From Paraclostridium bifermentans (GTDB lineage: Bacteria; Bacillota; Clostridia; Peptostreptococcales; Peptostreptococcaceae): a DNA stretch of 64,000 nt. The translations under genes and the position numbers were made by a program. The notes beneath the pieces were generated by a model. It was not told where the DNA came from. It ran no database searches and was given only the letters and a program-made list of their open reading frames with translations. The DNA lies in assembly GCF_019916025.1 (NCBI RefSeq), contig NZ_CP079737.1, forward strand, positions 620,001 to 684,000. Direction: 5' to 3'. Shown here in pieces: positions 8,885-18,076 of this stretch (position 1 is the stretch's first letter; every line of letters starts with the position of its first letter).

Positions 8885-8931
8885 TTTGAAAAGATTCTAG
8901 AAAAAAGTAATTTTTTAGATTAAAAGTAAGA

Positions 8932-8983
8932 TAATATTTTAACGATTGTTAAAATATTACTATGGATATAGTATACTTATAAT
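8932..8983 (+). promoter_or_regulatory. rnf promoter region with 12-bp inverted repeat
   Basis: A perfect inverted repeat, TAATATTTTAAC and GTTAAAATATTA separated by GATT, occupies 8932-8959. A perfect -10 hexamer TATAAT lies at 8978-8983, about 39 bases before rnfC. The repeat covers where the -35 region should be, as expected of a repressor operator. One arm plus flank reads TTGTTAA at 8946-8952, a half-site of the Rex redox-repressor consensus TTGTTAA-N4-TTAACAA, with a weaker second half. Rex control is an inference. Confidence 0.6.
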
Positions 8984-9021
8984 AGAAAAAAGTTTAAATT
9001 AAGCCATAAGGGGGTAGAACT

Positions 9022-10356
9022 ATGAAGCTCTTAACTTTCAAAGGAGGGATACATCCTCCATACAGAAAAGAGTATACCAACAACAAACCGCTAGAAAAAG
9101 CTAAAGATCCTAAAGTTGTATACATTTCAATGCAACAACATATAGGAGCACCAGCAAAACCTATAGTAAAATTAGGTGATGTGGTTTGTGTAGGTCAAAA
9201 GATTGGTGAAATGCAAGGTTTTGTATCTGCAAACATTCATTCATCAGTGTCAGGAACAGTAATAGGAATAAAAGATATTGACGTTCCTGGGGGAGTAAGC
9301 ACATGTGTAATAATAGAAAGCGATTTCAAAAATACTGTGCACGAAAGCGTGAAGCCTAAAGGGAGTTTAGAAAGTTTAACAAAAGAAGAAATAATAGAAA
9401 GTATCAAAGAAGCAGGCATTGTTGGAATGGGAGGAGCTACATTCCCAACACATGTGAAAATTTCTCCACCTCCAGATAAAAAGATAGATTTTGTCATATT
9501 AAATGGAGCAGAATGCGAGCCATATTTAACGGCAGATCACAGATTAATGATTGAAAATCCAGAAGATGTTGTATTTGGATTACAAGTTCTTATGAAGGCA
9601 TTAAACGTAGATAAGGGTTACATAGGAATAGAAGTAAATAAGCCAGATGCAATAGAGTCTATTACAAAAGTGGCAAGCCAAATAAATAATATAGAAGTTG
9701 TAGGTCTTGAGATTAAATACCCTCAAGGGGCAGAAAAACAACTTATATATGCTTGCACAAATAGAGAAGTACCATCAGGTGGACTTCCAATGGATGCAGG
9801 AGCTGTTGTAAACAATGTAGGTACAGCTGCACAAATAGCAAAAACTATAAAAACAGGTATGCCTCTTGTAGAAAGGATAACAACTATAACTGGAAATTGT
9901 ATACAAGAACCAAAAAATCTTGTAACTAAAGTAGGTACACTTTTCTCTGAAATTATAGAAGAGTGTGGAGGACTTAAAACTGATAAAAAAGTTGGAAAAA
10001 TAATAATGGGTGGACCTATGATGGGGATAGCTCAATACACTACAAACATACCTACTAATAAGGGTACATCAGGAATATTATGTTTAGATGAAGCTGAAGC
10101 GACTATTCCTAAACCTAATAACTGTTTAAGATGTGGTAAGTGTCTAGATGTCTGTCCAGCATTTTTACAACCGTTATACATAAGTGCGTATAGCTTAAAA
10201 GGAGATTTTGAATCATCTGAAAAATTTAGAGCGCTAGATTGTATAGAGTGTGGATCATGTTCATTTATATGTCCAGCAAGAAGACCTCTACTTCAATCAA
10301 TTAGAGTAGCTAAAAAAGAAATAATTGCATTAAAAAGAAAGCAATCAAATAAGTAA
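9022..10356 (+). CDS. rnfC: Rnf complex subunit RnfC
   Basis: Peripheral NADH-side subunit of the ferredoxin:NAD+ oxidoreductase (Rnf) complex. It carries the N-terminal barrel domain (GGIHPPYRK), the NADH/FMN-binding region with GMGGATFPTH (about residue 135) and two C-terminal 4Fe-4S motifs, CLRCGKCLDVCP and CIECGSCSFICP (about residues 371 and 409). At 444 aa it is the usual clostridial size. First gene of a six-gene operon in the order C-D-G-E-A-B; AAGGGGGTAG is its ribosome-binding site. Confidence 0.97.
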   Translation: MKLLTFKGGIHPPYRKEYTNNKPLEKAKDPKVVYISMQQHIGAPAKPIVKLGDVVCVGQKIGEMQGFVSANIHSSVSGTVIGIKDIDVPGGVSTCVIIESDFKNTVHESVKPKGSLESLTKEEIIESIKEAGIVGMGGATFPTHVKISPPPDKKIDFVILNGAECEPYLTADHRLMIENPEDVVFGLQVLMKALNVDKGYIGIEVNKPDAIESITKVASQINNIEVVGLEIKYPQGAEKQLIYACTNREVPSGGLPMDAGAVVNNVGTAAQIAKTIKTGMPLVERITTITGNCIQEPKNLVTKVGTLFSEIIEECGGLKTDKKVGKIIMGGPMMGIAQYTTNIPTNKGTSGILCLDEAEATIPKPNNCLRCGKCLDVCPAFLQPLYISAYSLKGDFESSEKFRALDCIECGSCSFICPARRPLLQSIRVAKKEIIALKRKQSNK

Positions 10357-10371
10357 AAGTTAGGGGGAAAT

Positions 10372-11355
10372 ATGATGGATAATAAACTAATAGTGTCATC
10401 TTCTCCACATGTGAGAAGTAATGAAGATACATCATATATAATGAAACAAGTTATAATAGCTCTTTTACCTGCAGCGTTAGCTGGGATATATTTCTTTAGA
10501 TTGAGTGCTATTAACGTAATGTTTTGGTGTATATTAGGAGCTGTAGGCTTTGAATGGATATGCCAAAAAATAAGTAAAAAAGAATCTACTATTGGCGACT
10601 ACTCAGCAGTCGTAACAGGATTATTATTGGCATTCAATGTTCCTGCATCTCTTCCATGGTGGATGTGTTTAGCAGGTTCTGCATTTGCAATAATAATTGT
10701 AAAAATGGTATTTGGTGGAATAGGAAATAACTTTATAAACCCTGCGTTAGGGGCAAGAGCATTCTTACTAGCATCATTTCCAGTAGCTATGACTACATGG
10801 ACAAAAACTGGAGTAAACTGGGTTAGCTCAGGAAATTTAGACGCAGTTACAACAGCAACACCATTAGCTGCATTAAAAGCAGGAGCTGATGGTATAAATG
10901 TTTTAAACAATGGTGGAGTAAGCCTTTTTGATATGTTTGTGGGTAATATAGGTGGATGTATAGGTGAAACATCTGCGGTATTACTAATACTAGGGGGATT
11001 ATACTTAATGTACAAAGGTATAATCAATTATGTAATCCCTGTATTTTATATAGCTACAGTAGCAATATTAATGTTTATATTAGGTGGATTTAATTTTGAG
11101 TTTGTAATGTATCAAATGGTAGCTGGAGGACTTATGTTAGGGGCATTCTTTATGCTTACAGACTATACAACTTCTCCTATGACTAAAAAAGGTCAAATTA
11201 TATACGCAATAGTAGCAGGGGTTATAACTACAGTAATAAGACTTTATGGAGGTTATCCAGAAGGAGTATCTTACTCTATACTATTTGTAAACGTAATGAC
11301 TCCTCTTATTGATAAATACACTAGACCAAGAGTATTTGGGGAGGTGGCTAAATAA
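10372..11355 (+). CDS. rnfD: Rnf complex subunit RnfD
   Basis: Integral membrane subunit with about eight to ten hydrophobic helices. RnfD carries FMN bound covalently to a threonine; the segment AVTTATPLAAL (about residues 160-170) contains the expected flavinylation site. GGGGGAAAT precedes the start, and a second ATG three bases on is equally possible. The stop codon shares its last base with the start of rnfG, so translation is coupled. Confidence 0.96.
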   Translation: MMDNKLIVSSSPHVRSNEDTSYIMKQVIIALLPAALAGIYFFRLSAINVMFWCILGAVGFEWICQKISKKESTIGDYSAVVTGLLLAFNVPASLPWWMCLAGSAFAIIIVKMVFGGIGNNFINPALGARAFLLASFPVAMTTWTKTGVNWVSSGNLDAVTTATPLAALKAGADGINVLNNGGVSLFDMFVGNIGGCIGETSAVLLILGGLYLMYKGIINYVIPVFYIATVAILMFILGGFNFEFVMYQMVAGGLMLGAFFMLTDYTTSPMTKKGQIIYAIVAGVITTVIRLYGGYPEGVSYSILFVNVMTPLIDKYTRPRVFGEVAK

Positions 11356-11930
11356 TGAAGGATATATTTAGATTAGGGGCTATATTATTTGTAATATGTG
11401 CGGTAGCATCACTTATGCTAAGCTTAACAAATAATATAACTGCACCAGTTATAGAACAAAGAAATATTCAAGCTAATAATGAATCTAGACAAGAAGTTCT
11501 TAAAGCTGCTGAAGAATTTAGTGAAGTAAAAGATGTAAAGGGTGATTTAATAGAAGAAGTTTACCAAGGTACAAAAGGTGGAGAAGTAGTTGGATATACT
11601 ATAAAGACAACGCCTAAAGGTTATGGAGGTAAAGTTGAAGTTATGGTTGGAATTTCTAATGATGGTAAAATCTCAGGAGTAAAAATAGGTAACCATTCAG
11701 AAACACCAGGACTTGGATCAAAGTCAGCAGATCCTTCATTTAAAGATCAATATAATGGGAAAAGCACTAAAACTCCATTAAACATAGTAAAGGGAAATGC
11801 TAGCAATGAAAATGATATAGTGGCTATATCTGGAGCAACTATAACTTCTAAAGCTGTAACAGCTGGTGTAAATGCAGCTATGGATGTATATGAACAAAAA
11901 CTTATATCAATTAATGGAACGGGGGAATAA
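11355..11930 (+). CDS. rnfG: Rnf complex subunit RnfG
   Basis: Single-span membrane subunit with an FMN-binding domain exposed outside the membrane. Residues 5-27 form the anchor. The covalent FMN motif SGATITS (about residue 157) is intact; its second threonine takes FMN from an ApbE-type transferase. The 191-aa length is normal. It overlaps rnfD by one base and is followed after three bases by rnfE. Confidence 0.96.
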   Translation: MKDIFRLGAILFVICAVASLMLSLTNNITAPVIEQRNIQANNESRQEVLKAAEEFSEVKDVKGDLIEEVYQGTKGGEVVGYTIKTTPKGYGGKVEVMVGISNDGKISGVKIGNHSETPGLGSKSADPSFKDQYNGKSTKTPLNIVKGNASNENDIVAISGATITSKAVTAGVNAAMDVYEQKLISINGTGE

Positions 11931-11933
11931 AAC

Positions 11934-12530
11934 ATGGGTTTAGGAAAAATAATTAAAAATGGATTAATAGATGAAAACCCAACGCTTGTTCAAGTAATAG
12001 GTATGTGTCCTACATTAGCAGTTACAACTTCAGCTATAAATGGATTAGGAATGGGTCTTTCTACTACAGCAGTGCTAATTTGTTCAAACGTGGCTATATC
12101 GATGATGAGAAAAGTTGTGCCATCTAAGATAAGAATACCAGCTTTCGTAGTAGTAATCGCAACATTTGTTACTATGGTTGGAATGTTGCTTAAAGCATAT
12201 ATTCCAGCACTTGATAAAGCACTAGGATTATTTATACCATTAATAGTTGTTAACTGTATAATATTAGCTCGTGCAGAAAGTTTTGCATCTAAAAATAAAC
12301 CAGTTGAGTCAGCAGCTGACGGATTAGGTATGGGTCTTGGATTTGCGTTATCATTAACAGTATTAGGAGCAATAAGAGAAATACTTGGAAATGGTAGTTT
12401 ATTTGGATTTGCACTATTTGGAGCGTCTTTCCAACCAGCTTTATTATTTATATTACCGCCAGGAGCTTTCCTAACATTAGGATTTTTACTTGCAGGGTTT
12501 AATAAATTAAAAGATAAGAAAGCTAATTAG
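11934..12530 (+). CDS. rnfE: Rnf complex subunit RnfE
   Basis: Integral membrane subunit of the RnfA/RnfE family, paired with RnfA around an iron-sulfur centre inside the membrane. Conserved cysteine-bearing segments are visible: GMCPTLAVT near residue 24 and [11 protein letters not shown] near residue 103. Six hydrophobic helices are expected in 198 aa. GGGGGAAT precedes the start within the end of rnfG. Confidence 0.95.
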   Translation: MGLGKIIKNGLIDENPTLVQVIGMCPTLAVTTSAINGLGMGLSTTAVLICSNVAISMMRKVVPSKIRIPAFVVVIATFVTMVGMLLKAYIPALDKALGLFIPLIVVNCIILARAESFASKNKPVESAADGLGMGLGFALSLTVLGAIREILGNGSLFGFALFGASFQPALLFILPPGAFLTLGFLLAGFNKLKDKKAN

Positions 12531-12541
12531 GAGGGATATAT

Positions 12542-13117
12542 ATGAATTTAATACTTTTATTTTTAAGTGTTGTACTAGTTAACAATGTTATAACATCTCA
12601 GTTTTTAGGTATTTGTCCATTCTTGGGAGTTTCCAAAAAAGTAGATACAGCAGTAGGAATGGGTGTTGCAGTTACATTTGTTTTAACTCTAGCATCTTTT
12701 ATAACATATTTCGTGCAAAAAATATTAGAAATAACTAATAATCAATTTTTACAAACAATAGCGTTTATATTAGTAATAGCATCTATAGTTCAGTTTGTTG
12801 AAATGGTAATACAAAAAATGAGTCCATCTTTATACCAAGCACTAGGAGTATTTTTACCCCTTATAACTACAAACTGTGCAGTTTTAGGTATAGCTTTAGT
12901 TAATGTTCAGAATGGATATAACTTAGTTGAAACTATGGTAAATGGATTTGGAGCAGGTGTAGGATTTACTTTAGCTATAGTTTTATTTGCAGGGATAAGA
13001 GAAAGATTAGAATTAGCAGATATTCCTGAAAGCTTTAAAGGATTTCCGATAACACTAATATCAGCAAGTTTAATGTCTATAGCATTTTTAGGCTTTGCAG
13101 GGCTTATAAAGCTATAA
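12542..13117 (+). CDS. rnfA: Rnf complex subunit RnfA
   Basis: Integral membrane partner of RnfE with inverted topology. It has the matching cysteine segments GICPFLGVS (about residue 23) and [11 protein letters not shown] (about residue 108), which supply ligands for the intramembrane cluster. The 191-aa length is standard and AGGAGGG precedes the start. Confidence 0.95.
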   Translation: MNLILLFLSVVLVNNVITSQFLGICPFLGVSKKVDTAVGMGVAVTFVLTLASFITYFVQKILEITNNQFLQTIAFILVIASIVQFVEMVIQKMSPSLYQALGVFLPLITTNCAVLGIALVNVQNGYNLVETMVNGFGAGVGFTLAIVLFAGIRERLELADIPESFKGFPITLISASLMSIAFLGFAGLIKL

Positions 13118-13133
13118 GTTAGGGGTGAGATAA

Positions 13134-14105
13134 TTGGCTATAATTAATTCAATTTTAGTTTTAGGTGTAATGGGGTTAATATTTGGAGCAATTTTAGCGT
13201 ATGCTTCTAAGAAGTTTGCGGTTGAAGTTGATGAAAGAGTAGAATCAATACTTGAAGTATTACCTGGAGCAAACTGTGGAGGATGTGGATTCCCAGGATG
13301 TGGAGGTTTAGCAAGTGCTATAGTTGAAGGAAATGCACCTGTAAATGGTTGTCCTGTTGGAGGTAGCGAATGTGCAGCTAAAATAGGAGAGATAATGGGT
13401 GTATCATCAGAAGCAGGGGAAAAGAAAGTAGCTAATATTATATGTAGTGGAAATTGCTCTGTTTCAAAAGAAAAATATTTATATGAAGGTATAAATGATT
13501 GTAGAGCAGCAAGTGCTTTAAATGGAGGTTCTAAAGATTGTAAATACGGATGTTTAGGACTTGGAACATGTGTAAGTGTTTGTAAGTTTGATGCAATTAA
13601 ATTGATAGATGGAGTAGCTGTTATAGATGAAGAAAAATGTGTGCTTTGTGGTAAATGTATGGATGTTTGTCCTAAGGGATTAATAACTGAAAAACCTGTT
13701 AAAAATAAAGTATTTGTATCTTGTAACAGTAAAGATTTTGGGAAGACAGTAAAAGATAAGTGTAGTGTAGGATGTATAGGGTGTGGAATATGTGCAAAAT
13801 CATGTCCATTTGATGCTATAAATGTAGAAGATAAAATAGCTAAAATAGATTATAGTAAATGCGTACAATGTATGATTTGCGTTGAGAAATGTCCAACAAA
13901 AGCTATAAAGGGTAATTTAAATGATAGAAAAAAAGTTACAATTGAAGAAGATAAGTGTGTAGGTTGTACTATATGTAAAAAACAATGTAAGTTTGATGCA
14001 ATTTCAGGAGAGTTAAAAGAAAAGCATAAGGTAGATACAGACAAATGTGTAGGATGTCACCTATGCGTTCAAAAATGTCCTAAAAAGGCTATTAAAATTT
14101 TATAA
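13134..14105 (+). CDS. rnfB: Rnf complex subunit RnfB, multi-ferredoxin
   Basis: Ferredoxin-accepting subunit. It has an N-terminal membrane anchor (residues 3-24), the RnfB cluster motif ANCGGCGFPGCGG (about 45-57) with a further cysteine downstream, and six ferredoxin-type Cys motifs from CKYGC (about residue 137) to CVGCHLCVQKCP near the C-terminus. Extended RnfB proteins of this kind are known in clostridia. The start is TTG, with AGGGGTGAG at good spacing; no ATG fits. It is the last gene of the operon and precedes a terminator. Confidence 0.95.
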   Translation: MAIINSILVLGVMGLIFGAILAYASKKFAVEVDERVESILEVLPGANCGGCGFPGCGGLASAIVEGNAPVNGCPVGGSECAAKIGEIMGVSSEAGEKKVANIICSGNCSVSKEKYLYEGINDCRAASALNGGSKDCKYGCLGLGTCVSVCKFDAIKLIDGVAVIDEEKCVLCGKCMDVCPKGLITEKPVKNKVFVSCNSKDFGKTVKDKCSVGCIGCGICAKSCPFDAINVEDKIAKIDYSKCVQCMICVEKCPTKAIKGNLNDRKKVTIEEDKCVGCTICKKQCKFDAISGELKEKHKVDTDKCVGCHLCVQKCPKKAIKIL

Positions 14106-14262
14106 TGTGGATATTATAGAGATATGGATATTTTCCATATCTCCTATTTTTTTAGAAAAAATAAAAATTGTAACTAGAGTGTAACAAAAACGTTCGACAT
14201 TAACGTTGAATTTTTTACAATATAATGATAAACTAAATAAGTATCAAAAAAGAGGTGAATTA
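14106..14262. other. Gap between rnfB and maf
   Basis: Beyond the terminator, an AACGTT pair separated by seven bases (14190-14210 region) and a TATAAT at about 14220 suggest the promoter of the maf-radC-mre block, but the -35 element is not clear. Confidence 0.35.
14119..14150 (+). terminator. rnf operon terminator
   Basis: A 10-bp perfect stem (GAGATATGGA with TCCATATCTC) followed by CTATTTTTTT, 13 bases after the rnfB stop. Confidence 0.88.
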
Positions 14263-14841
14263 ATGAATATAATATTGGCATCAGGATCGCCTAGAAGAAA
14301 AGAAATTTTAGAGAATACAAATCTTCAATTTTCTGTCATAACTAGCGATATAGATGAAAGAATATTTGAAAATGAGGAGCCTATACAACTAGTTTTAAGA
14401 CTAGCATTTGAAAAATGTATGAGTGTTGCTCAAAATAATCCAAGTGATTTAGTTATTGGAGCTGACACTATTGTTGTTTTAGACAATGAAATTTTAGGGA
14501 AACCTAAAAATGAAGAAGAAGCTTTTAATATGTTAAGCAAATTATCAAATAGAGAACATCAAGTAATAACAGGAATGAGCATAGTAAACTTAGAAAATGA
14601 AAAAAAGATAGTGGACTATGCTATAAGTAATGTTAAATTTAAAAAATTAACTGACCAAGATATAAAGGATTACATAAGTACTAAAGAGTGTTTAGATAAA
14701 GCTGGATCTTATGGGATACAGGGATATGGAGCTCTACTAGTTGAAGAAATAAAGGGAGATTATTTTAATATAGTTGGATTACCAATATCAAAGTTAAGTG
14801 ATATCCTTAAAATAAATTTCAATATAAATCTTTTTAAATAA
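14263..14841 (+). CDS. maf: Maf-family nucleotide pyrophosphatase
   Basis: Hydrolyses non-canonical or modified nucleoside triphosphates (dTTP/UTP-type Maf). The N-terminal MNIILASGSPRRKEIL motif and GADTIVVLDNEILGKP (about residue 66) are diagnostic. I start at 14263, where AGAGGTGA precedes the ATG; an in-frame ATG at 14206 would add 19 residues ahead of the family start and lacks a binding site. The 192-aa length is normal. First gene of the maf-radC-mreBCD arrangement widespread in Firmicutes. Confidence 0.94.
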   Translation: MNIILASGSPRRKEILENTNLQFSVITSDIDERIFENEEPIQLVLRLAFEKCMSVAQNNPSDLVIGADTIVVLDNEILGKPKNEEEAFNMLSKLSNREHQVITGMSIVNLENEKKIVDYAISNVKFKKLTDQDIKDYISTKECLDKAGSYGIQGYGALLVEEIKGDYFNIVGLPISKLSDILKINFNINLFK

Positions 14842-14861
14842 TTCTAGGGAGGTAATTTTTT

Positions 14862-15557
14862 ATGGGGTCATCAAGTTTATGTATTAGTGTAAAGGAGATG
14901 GCATTAGAAGAAAGACCTAGAGAAAAAATGCTTACACAAGGAGAAAAAAGCTTATCTAATGCTGAATTATTAGCAATCATTTTGAGGACAGGAACTAAAA
15001 AACAAAGTGTTTTAGAATTAGCAAATTATATAATAAATAAAGATCGACAAGGAATAAGATGGTTAAATGACATAACTATACAAGAGTTATGTGAGATTGA
15101 TGGCATAGGGCTATCTAAAGCAGCGCAAATAAAAGCATCTTTAGAATTAGGTATAAGAATAGCGAGTGCAAAACCTACAAAATATAAAATCACAAACCCA
15201 TGGGATATTTATAAATATTACATGGATAGTTTACGGTATTTAAATAAAGAGGTTTTTAAAACAATTCTTTTGAATACAAAAAACGAAATAATATGTGATA
15301 TTGATGTTTCTATAGGGACTCTTAATATGTCAGTGGTTCATCCAAGAGAAGTGTTTAGAGAAGCTATAAAAAGAAGTAGTAACAAAATTATTCTTATGCA
15401 TAACCATCCATCAGGAAGTATAGAACCATCTCGTGAAGATAAGAATGTAACGTCTAGATTAGTAAAATGTGGCGAATTAATAGGTATTGAAGTCATAGAC
15501 CATATAATAATAGGTGATGGACTTTATTACAGTTTTAAGGAAAATATGATAATTTGA
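14862..15557 (+). CDS. radC: RadC-family JAB-domain protein
   Basis: Contains an N-terminal helix-hairpin-helix region (EIDGIGLSKAAQIKA, about residue 84) and a C-terminal JAB/MPN metal-binding domain with HNHPSGSIEPSREDK (about residue 178). The historical DNA-repair role is not well supported and the biochemical function remains uncertain. At 231 aa it is full length. GGGAGGTAAT precedes the start. Confidence 0.93.
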   Translation: MGSSSLCISVKEMALEERPREKMLTQGEKSLSNAELLAIILRTGTKKQSVLELANYIINKDRQGIRWLNDITIQELCEIDGIGLSKAAQIKASLELGIRIASAKPTKYKITNPWDIYKYYMDSLRYLNKEVFKTILLNTKNEIICDIDVSIGTLNMSVVHPREVFREAIKRSSNKIILMHNHPSGSIEPSREDKNVTSRLVKCGELIGIEVIDHIIIGDGLYYSFKENMII

Positions 15558-15585
15558 TGGATATATGTGAAAGGAGCTTGAAATT

Positions 15586-16659
15586 ATGGCAAAGAAAGAA
15601 AAGAAAGAGAAAAAAGGATTCAAATCTTTATTTGGATTTAATAAAATGTCTAAGGACATGGGAATAGATTTAGGAACAGCAAATACATTAGTTTATATAA
15701 AAGGACAAGGTATCGTAGTTAGAGAGCCATCTGTTGTAGCTATAAGAGATGACAGTAAATCTGTTTTAGCAGTAGGAGAAGAAGCTAAGAAAATGATAGG
15801 TAGAACACCTGGAAATATAGTAGCTATAAGACCTATGAAAGACGGAGTTATAGCAGATTTTGATGTTACTCAAGCGATGTTAAGTTACTTTATTAAAAAA
15901 GCAGCATCTAACAAAGGTGTAGTTAGCCCAAGAATAGCAATCTGTGTACCTTTCGGTGTAACAGAAGTAGAAAAAAGAGCTATAGAAGAAGCTGCTAGAC
16001 AAGCAGGAGCAAGAGATGCATATCTTATAGAAGAGCCTATGGCAGCTGCAATAGGAGCTGGACTTAGAGTTGAAGAACCAGAAGGAAATATGGTAGTAGA
16101 TATAGGTGGAGGTACTACAGAGATAGCTGTAATATCTTTAGGTGGTATAGTTACTGCTAAATCTATAAGAATAGGTGGAGACGAGTTTGACGAGTCTATA
16201 GTTAACTACGTTAAGAAAGAATACAACTTAATGATAGGTGAAAGAACTGCAGAAGATGTAAAAATACAAATCGGATCAACATTTAAAGATGACTCAGAAG
16301 AAACTATGCAAATAAGAGGTAGAGATTTAATATCTGGACTTCCTAAGACTGAGCACATATCATCATCTCAAGTTAGAGAAGCTTTAAAAGAGCCTATAAC
16401 ATCAATAGTAGATGCAATTAAATCAACTTTAGAAAAAACTCCACCAGAATTATCTTCAGATATAATGGAAAACGGAATAATGCTAACTGGAGGTGGAGCT
16501 TTACTTAGAGGGCTTGACAAGTTAGTAAAAGAGCAAACTGGAATGCCTGTCCATATAGCTGAAAATCCTTTAGACTGCGTTGCGTTAGGTACTGGAAAAT
16601 CTGTAGAAGATCAAGAAATATTTGAAAAAGTATTAATGATGAATAACAGTAGAAGATAA
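15586..16659 (+). CDS. mreB: Rod-shape actin MreB
   Basis: Bacterial actin that organises lateral wall synthesis under the membrane. Phosphate-binding loops are visible: [13 protein letters not shown] (about residue 24), [12 protein letters not shown] (about 175) and [10 protein letters not shown] (about 300). The first 18 residues are a lysine-rich extension not found in all MreB proteins. GGAGCTTG precedes the start. First of mreB-mreC-mreD-mrdA, all closely spaced. Confidence 0.96.
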   Translation: MAKKEKKEKKGFKSLFGFNKMSKDMGIDLGTANTLVYIKGQGIVVREPSVVAIRDDSKSVLAVGEEAKKMIGRTPGNIVAIRPMKDGVIADFDVTQAMLSYFIKKAASNKGVVSPRIAICVPFGVTEVEKRAIEEAARQAGARDAYLIEEPMAAAIGAGLRVEEPEGNMVVDIGGGTTEIAVISLGGIVTAKSIRIGGDEFDESIVNYVKKEYNLMIGERTAEDVKIQIGSTFKDDSEETMQIRGRDLISGLPKTEHISSSQVREALKEPITSIVDAIKSTLEKTPPELSSDIMENGIMLTGGGALLRGLDKLVKEQTGMPVHIAENPLDCVALGTGKSVEDQEIFEKVLMMNNSRR

Positions 16660-16677
16660 TTTAAAGTTGGTGATAGG

Positions 16678-17562
16678 GTGAAACTAAATAATAATAAGAA
16701 AAAAAATAATAGAAAATATAACGTTAAAGTGGTAGCAACTATAGGGGTTGCTATCACTTTAATTGGAATTGTAGGAATATCAATAGGCAGATATTCTAAA
16801 GGTGGAATTAAAGGAAGTGGCGTTGTATTAAGTTCGATATCATCAATTGAGAGCAACTTAAACAAAGGCTTTACTTTTATTAAAGACGGTACAAGTAACA
16901 TATTTAAATTTAAAGAAAACGCAAATAAAGTTGATAAGTTAGAAAAAGAAAATGAAAAATTAAAACAAGAAATAATTAATTTAAAAGAAGAATCATCAAG
17001 TACTCAATCTCTACAAAGTTTAAAAAAATCACTAAACTTTATAGATGAAAAATACAAAAAAAATATGATAAGTGCGCAAGTAGTAGGTAAAAATGACGGG
17101 AACTGGTATAAGTCATTTGTTATAGGAGCAGGAAAGAATGACGGAGTTAAAAAAGATAGTGTTGTAGTTGGAGGAAATGGATTGGTCGGTGTTGTTTACG
17201 AAGTTTCTGATAACTATAGTAAAGCTATTTCTTTATTAGATACAAAATCATCAGTAAGCTTTCAATTACTAAAAGATCCTAAAAGTAAAGGTGTAATAAG
17301 TCAGGAAGCAAATGAAAACAAAAATTATAAAGCAGAAGGTTTATTAGAAGGTTATATGTTCTCAACTTCATATGATGTACTTCCAGGAGATGTTGTTGTG
17401 ACATCTGGACTAGGTTTATATCCACAATCAATACCTATTGGAACAGTGGAAAAAGTTATTGATGACAAGAACAAAGGTTTAAAAAATGTAATAGTAAAAC
17501 CATATGCTGACTTCAAAAACATTGATGATGTTGTAGTTATCGAACCAAGAAATATAAATTAG
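16678..17562 (+). CDS. mreC: Rod-shape protein MreC
   Basis: Membrane-anchored elongasome scaffold. It has an N-terminal basic stretch, one membrane helix (about residues 16-37), a coiled coil (about 80-110, DKLEKENEKLKQEI) and the C-terminal beta domain with GLVGVVYEVSDNYSKAISLLD and PGDVVVTSGLGLYPQSIPIG. The start is GTG, with GGTGATAGG close upstream. The 294-aa length is normal. Confidence 0.94.
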   Translation: MKLNNNKKKNNRKYNVKVVATIGVAITLIGIVGISIGRYSKGGIKGSGVVLSSISSIESNLNKGFTFIKDGTSNIFKFKENANKVDKLEKENEKLKQEIINLKEESSSTQSLQSLKKSLNFIDEKYKKNMISAQVVGKNDGNWYKSFVIGAGKNDGVKKDSVVVGGNGLVGVVYEVSDNYSKAISLLDTKSSVSFQLLKDPKSKGVISQEANENKNYKAEGLLEGYMFSTSYDVLPGDVVVTSGLGLYPQSIPIGTVEKVIDDKNKGLKNVIVKPYADFKNIDDVVVIEPRNIN

Positions 17563-17577
17563 AAGGAGAAACTACAA

Positions 17578-18066
17578 ATGAAAAGAATATTACTTTTTCT
17601 TATTGGTGTTTTGATAGTTATAGTAGAAGGTAGTATCACTAATTATTTTGATATACTTGGGGTTAGCGCAAACTTTCTTCTAATATATATTACTATAATA
17701 TCTTTATACTTAGATGATATAGAAGCTGTTACAATAGCTGTTTTATTAGGGTTTGTAAAAGACATAGCTTTAGGAAGTATATTTGGGGTTAATGCTTTGA
17801 TTTTAGCTGTAATAGCATATGGAATAAGCAACTTAAATGATAAAATATACAAAAATAGCTATATAACTGTTTTTGCATTAGTTTTTATAACAAGTTTAAT
17901 AGATTCTATTGTGAATATAGTTCTTTTAGGGACGGTATACCAAACTTATGATATTTTACATATCTTCATTAAGGGGATATGTACAGTGCCACTTGTAAAT
18001 AGTATAGGAAGTTTAATTTTTTATTATATTTTCAAGGGGTCAATCCTTAAATTGAAAAAAGATTAG
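17578..18066 (+). CDS. mreD: Rod-shape protein MreD
   Basis: Small integral membrane protein of the elongasome, with about five hydrophobic helices in 162 aa. Sequence conservation in this family is low; the assignment rests on topology, size and its position between mreC and mrdA. AGAAGGAGAAAC precedes the start. Confidence 0.9.
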   Translation: MKRILLFLIGVLIVIVEGSITNYFDILGVSANFLLIYITIISLYLDDIEAVTIAVLLGFVKDIALGSIFGVNALILAVIAYGISNLNDKIYKNSYITVFALVFITSLIDSIVNIVLLGTVYQTYDILHIFIKGICTVPLVNSIGSLIFYYIFKGSILKLKKD

Positions 18067-18076
18067 TGGTGATTAA

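Noticed and set aside
9775-10035. Minus-strand ORFs opposite rnf, mreB, obgE and other genes
   Set aside because: They are antisense shadows of strongly supported genes, with no ribosome-binding sites or recognisable products.
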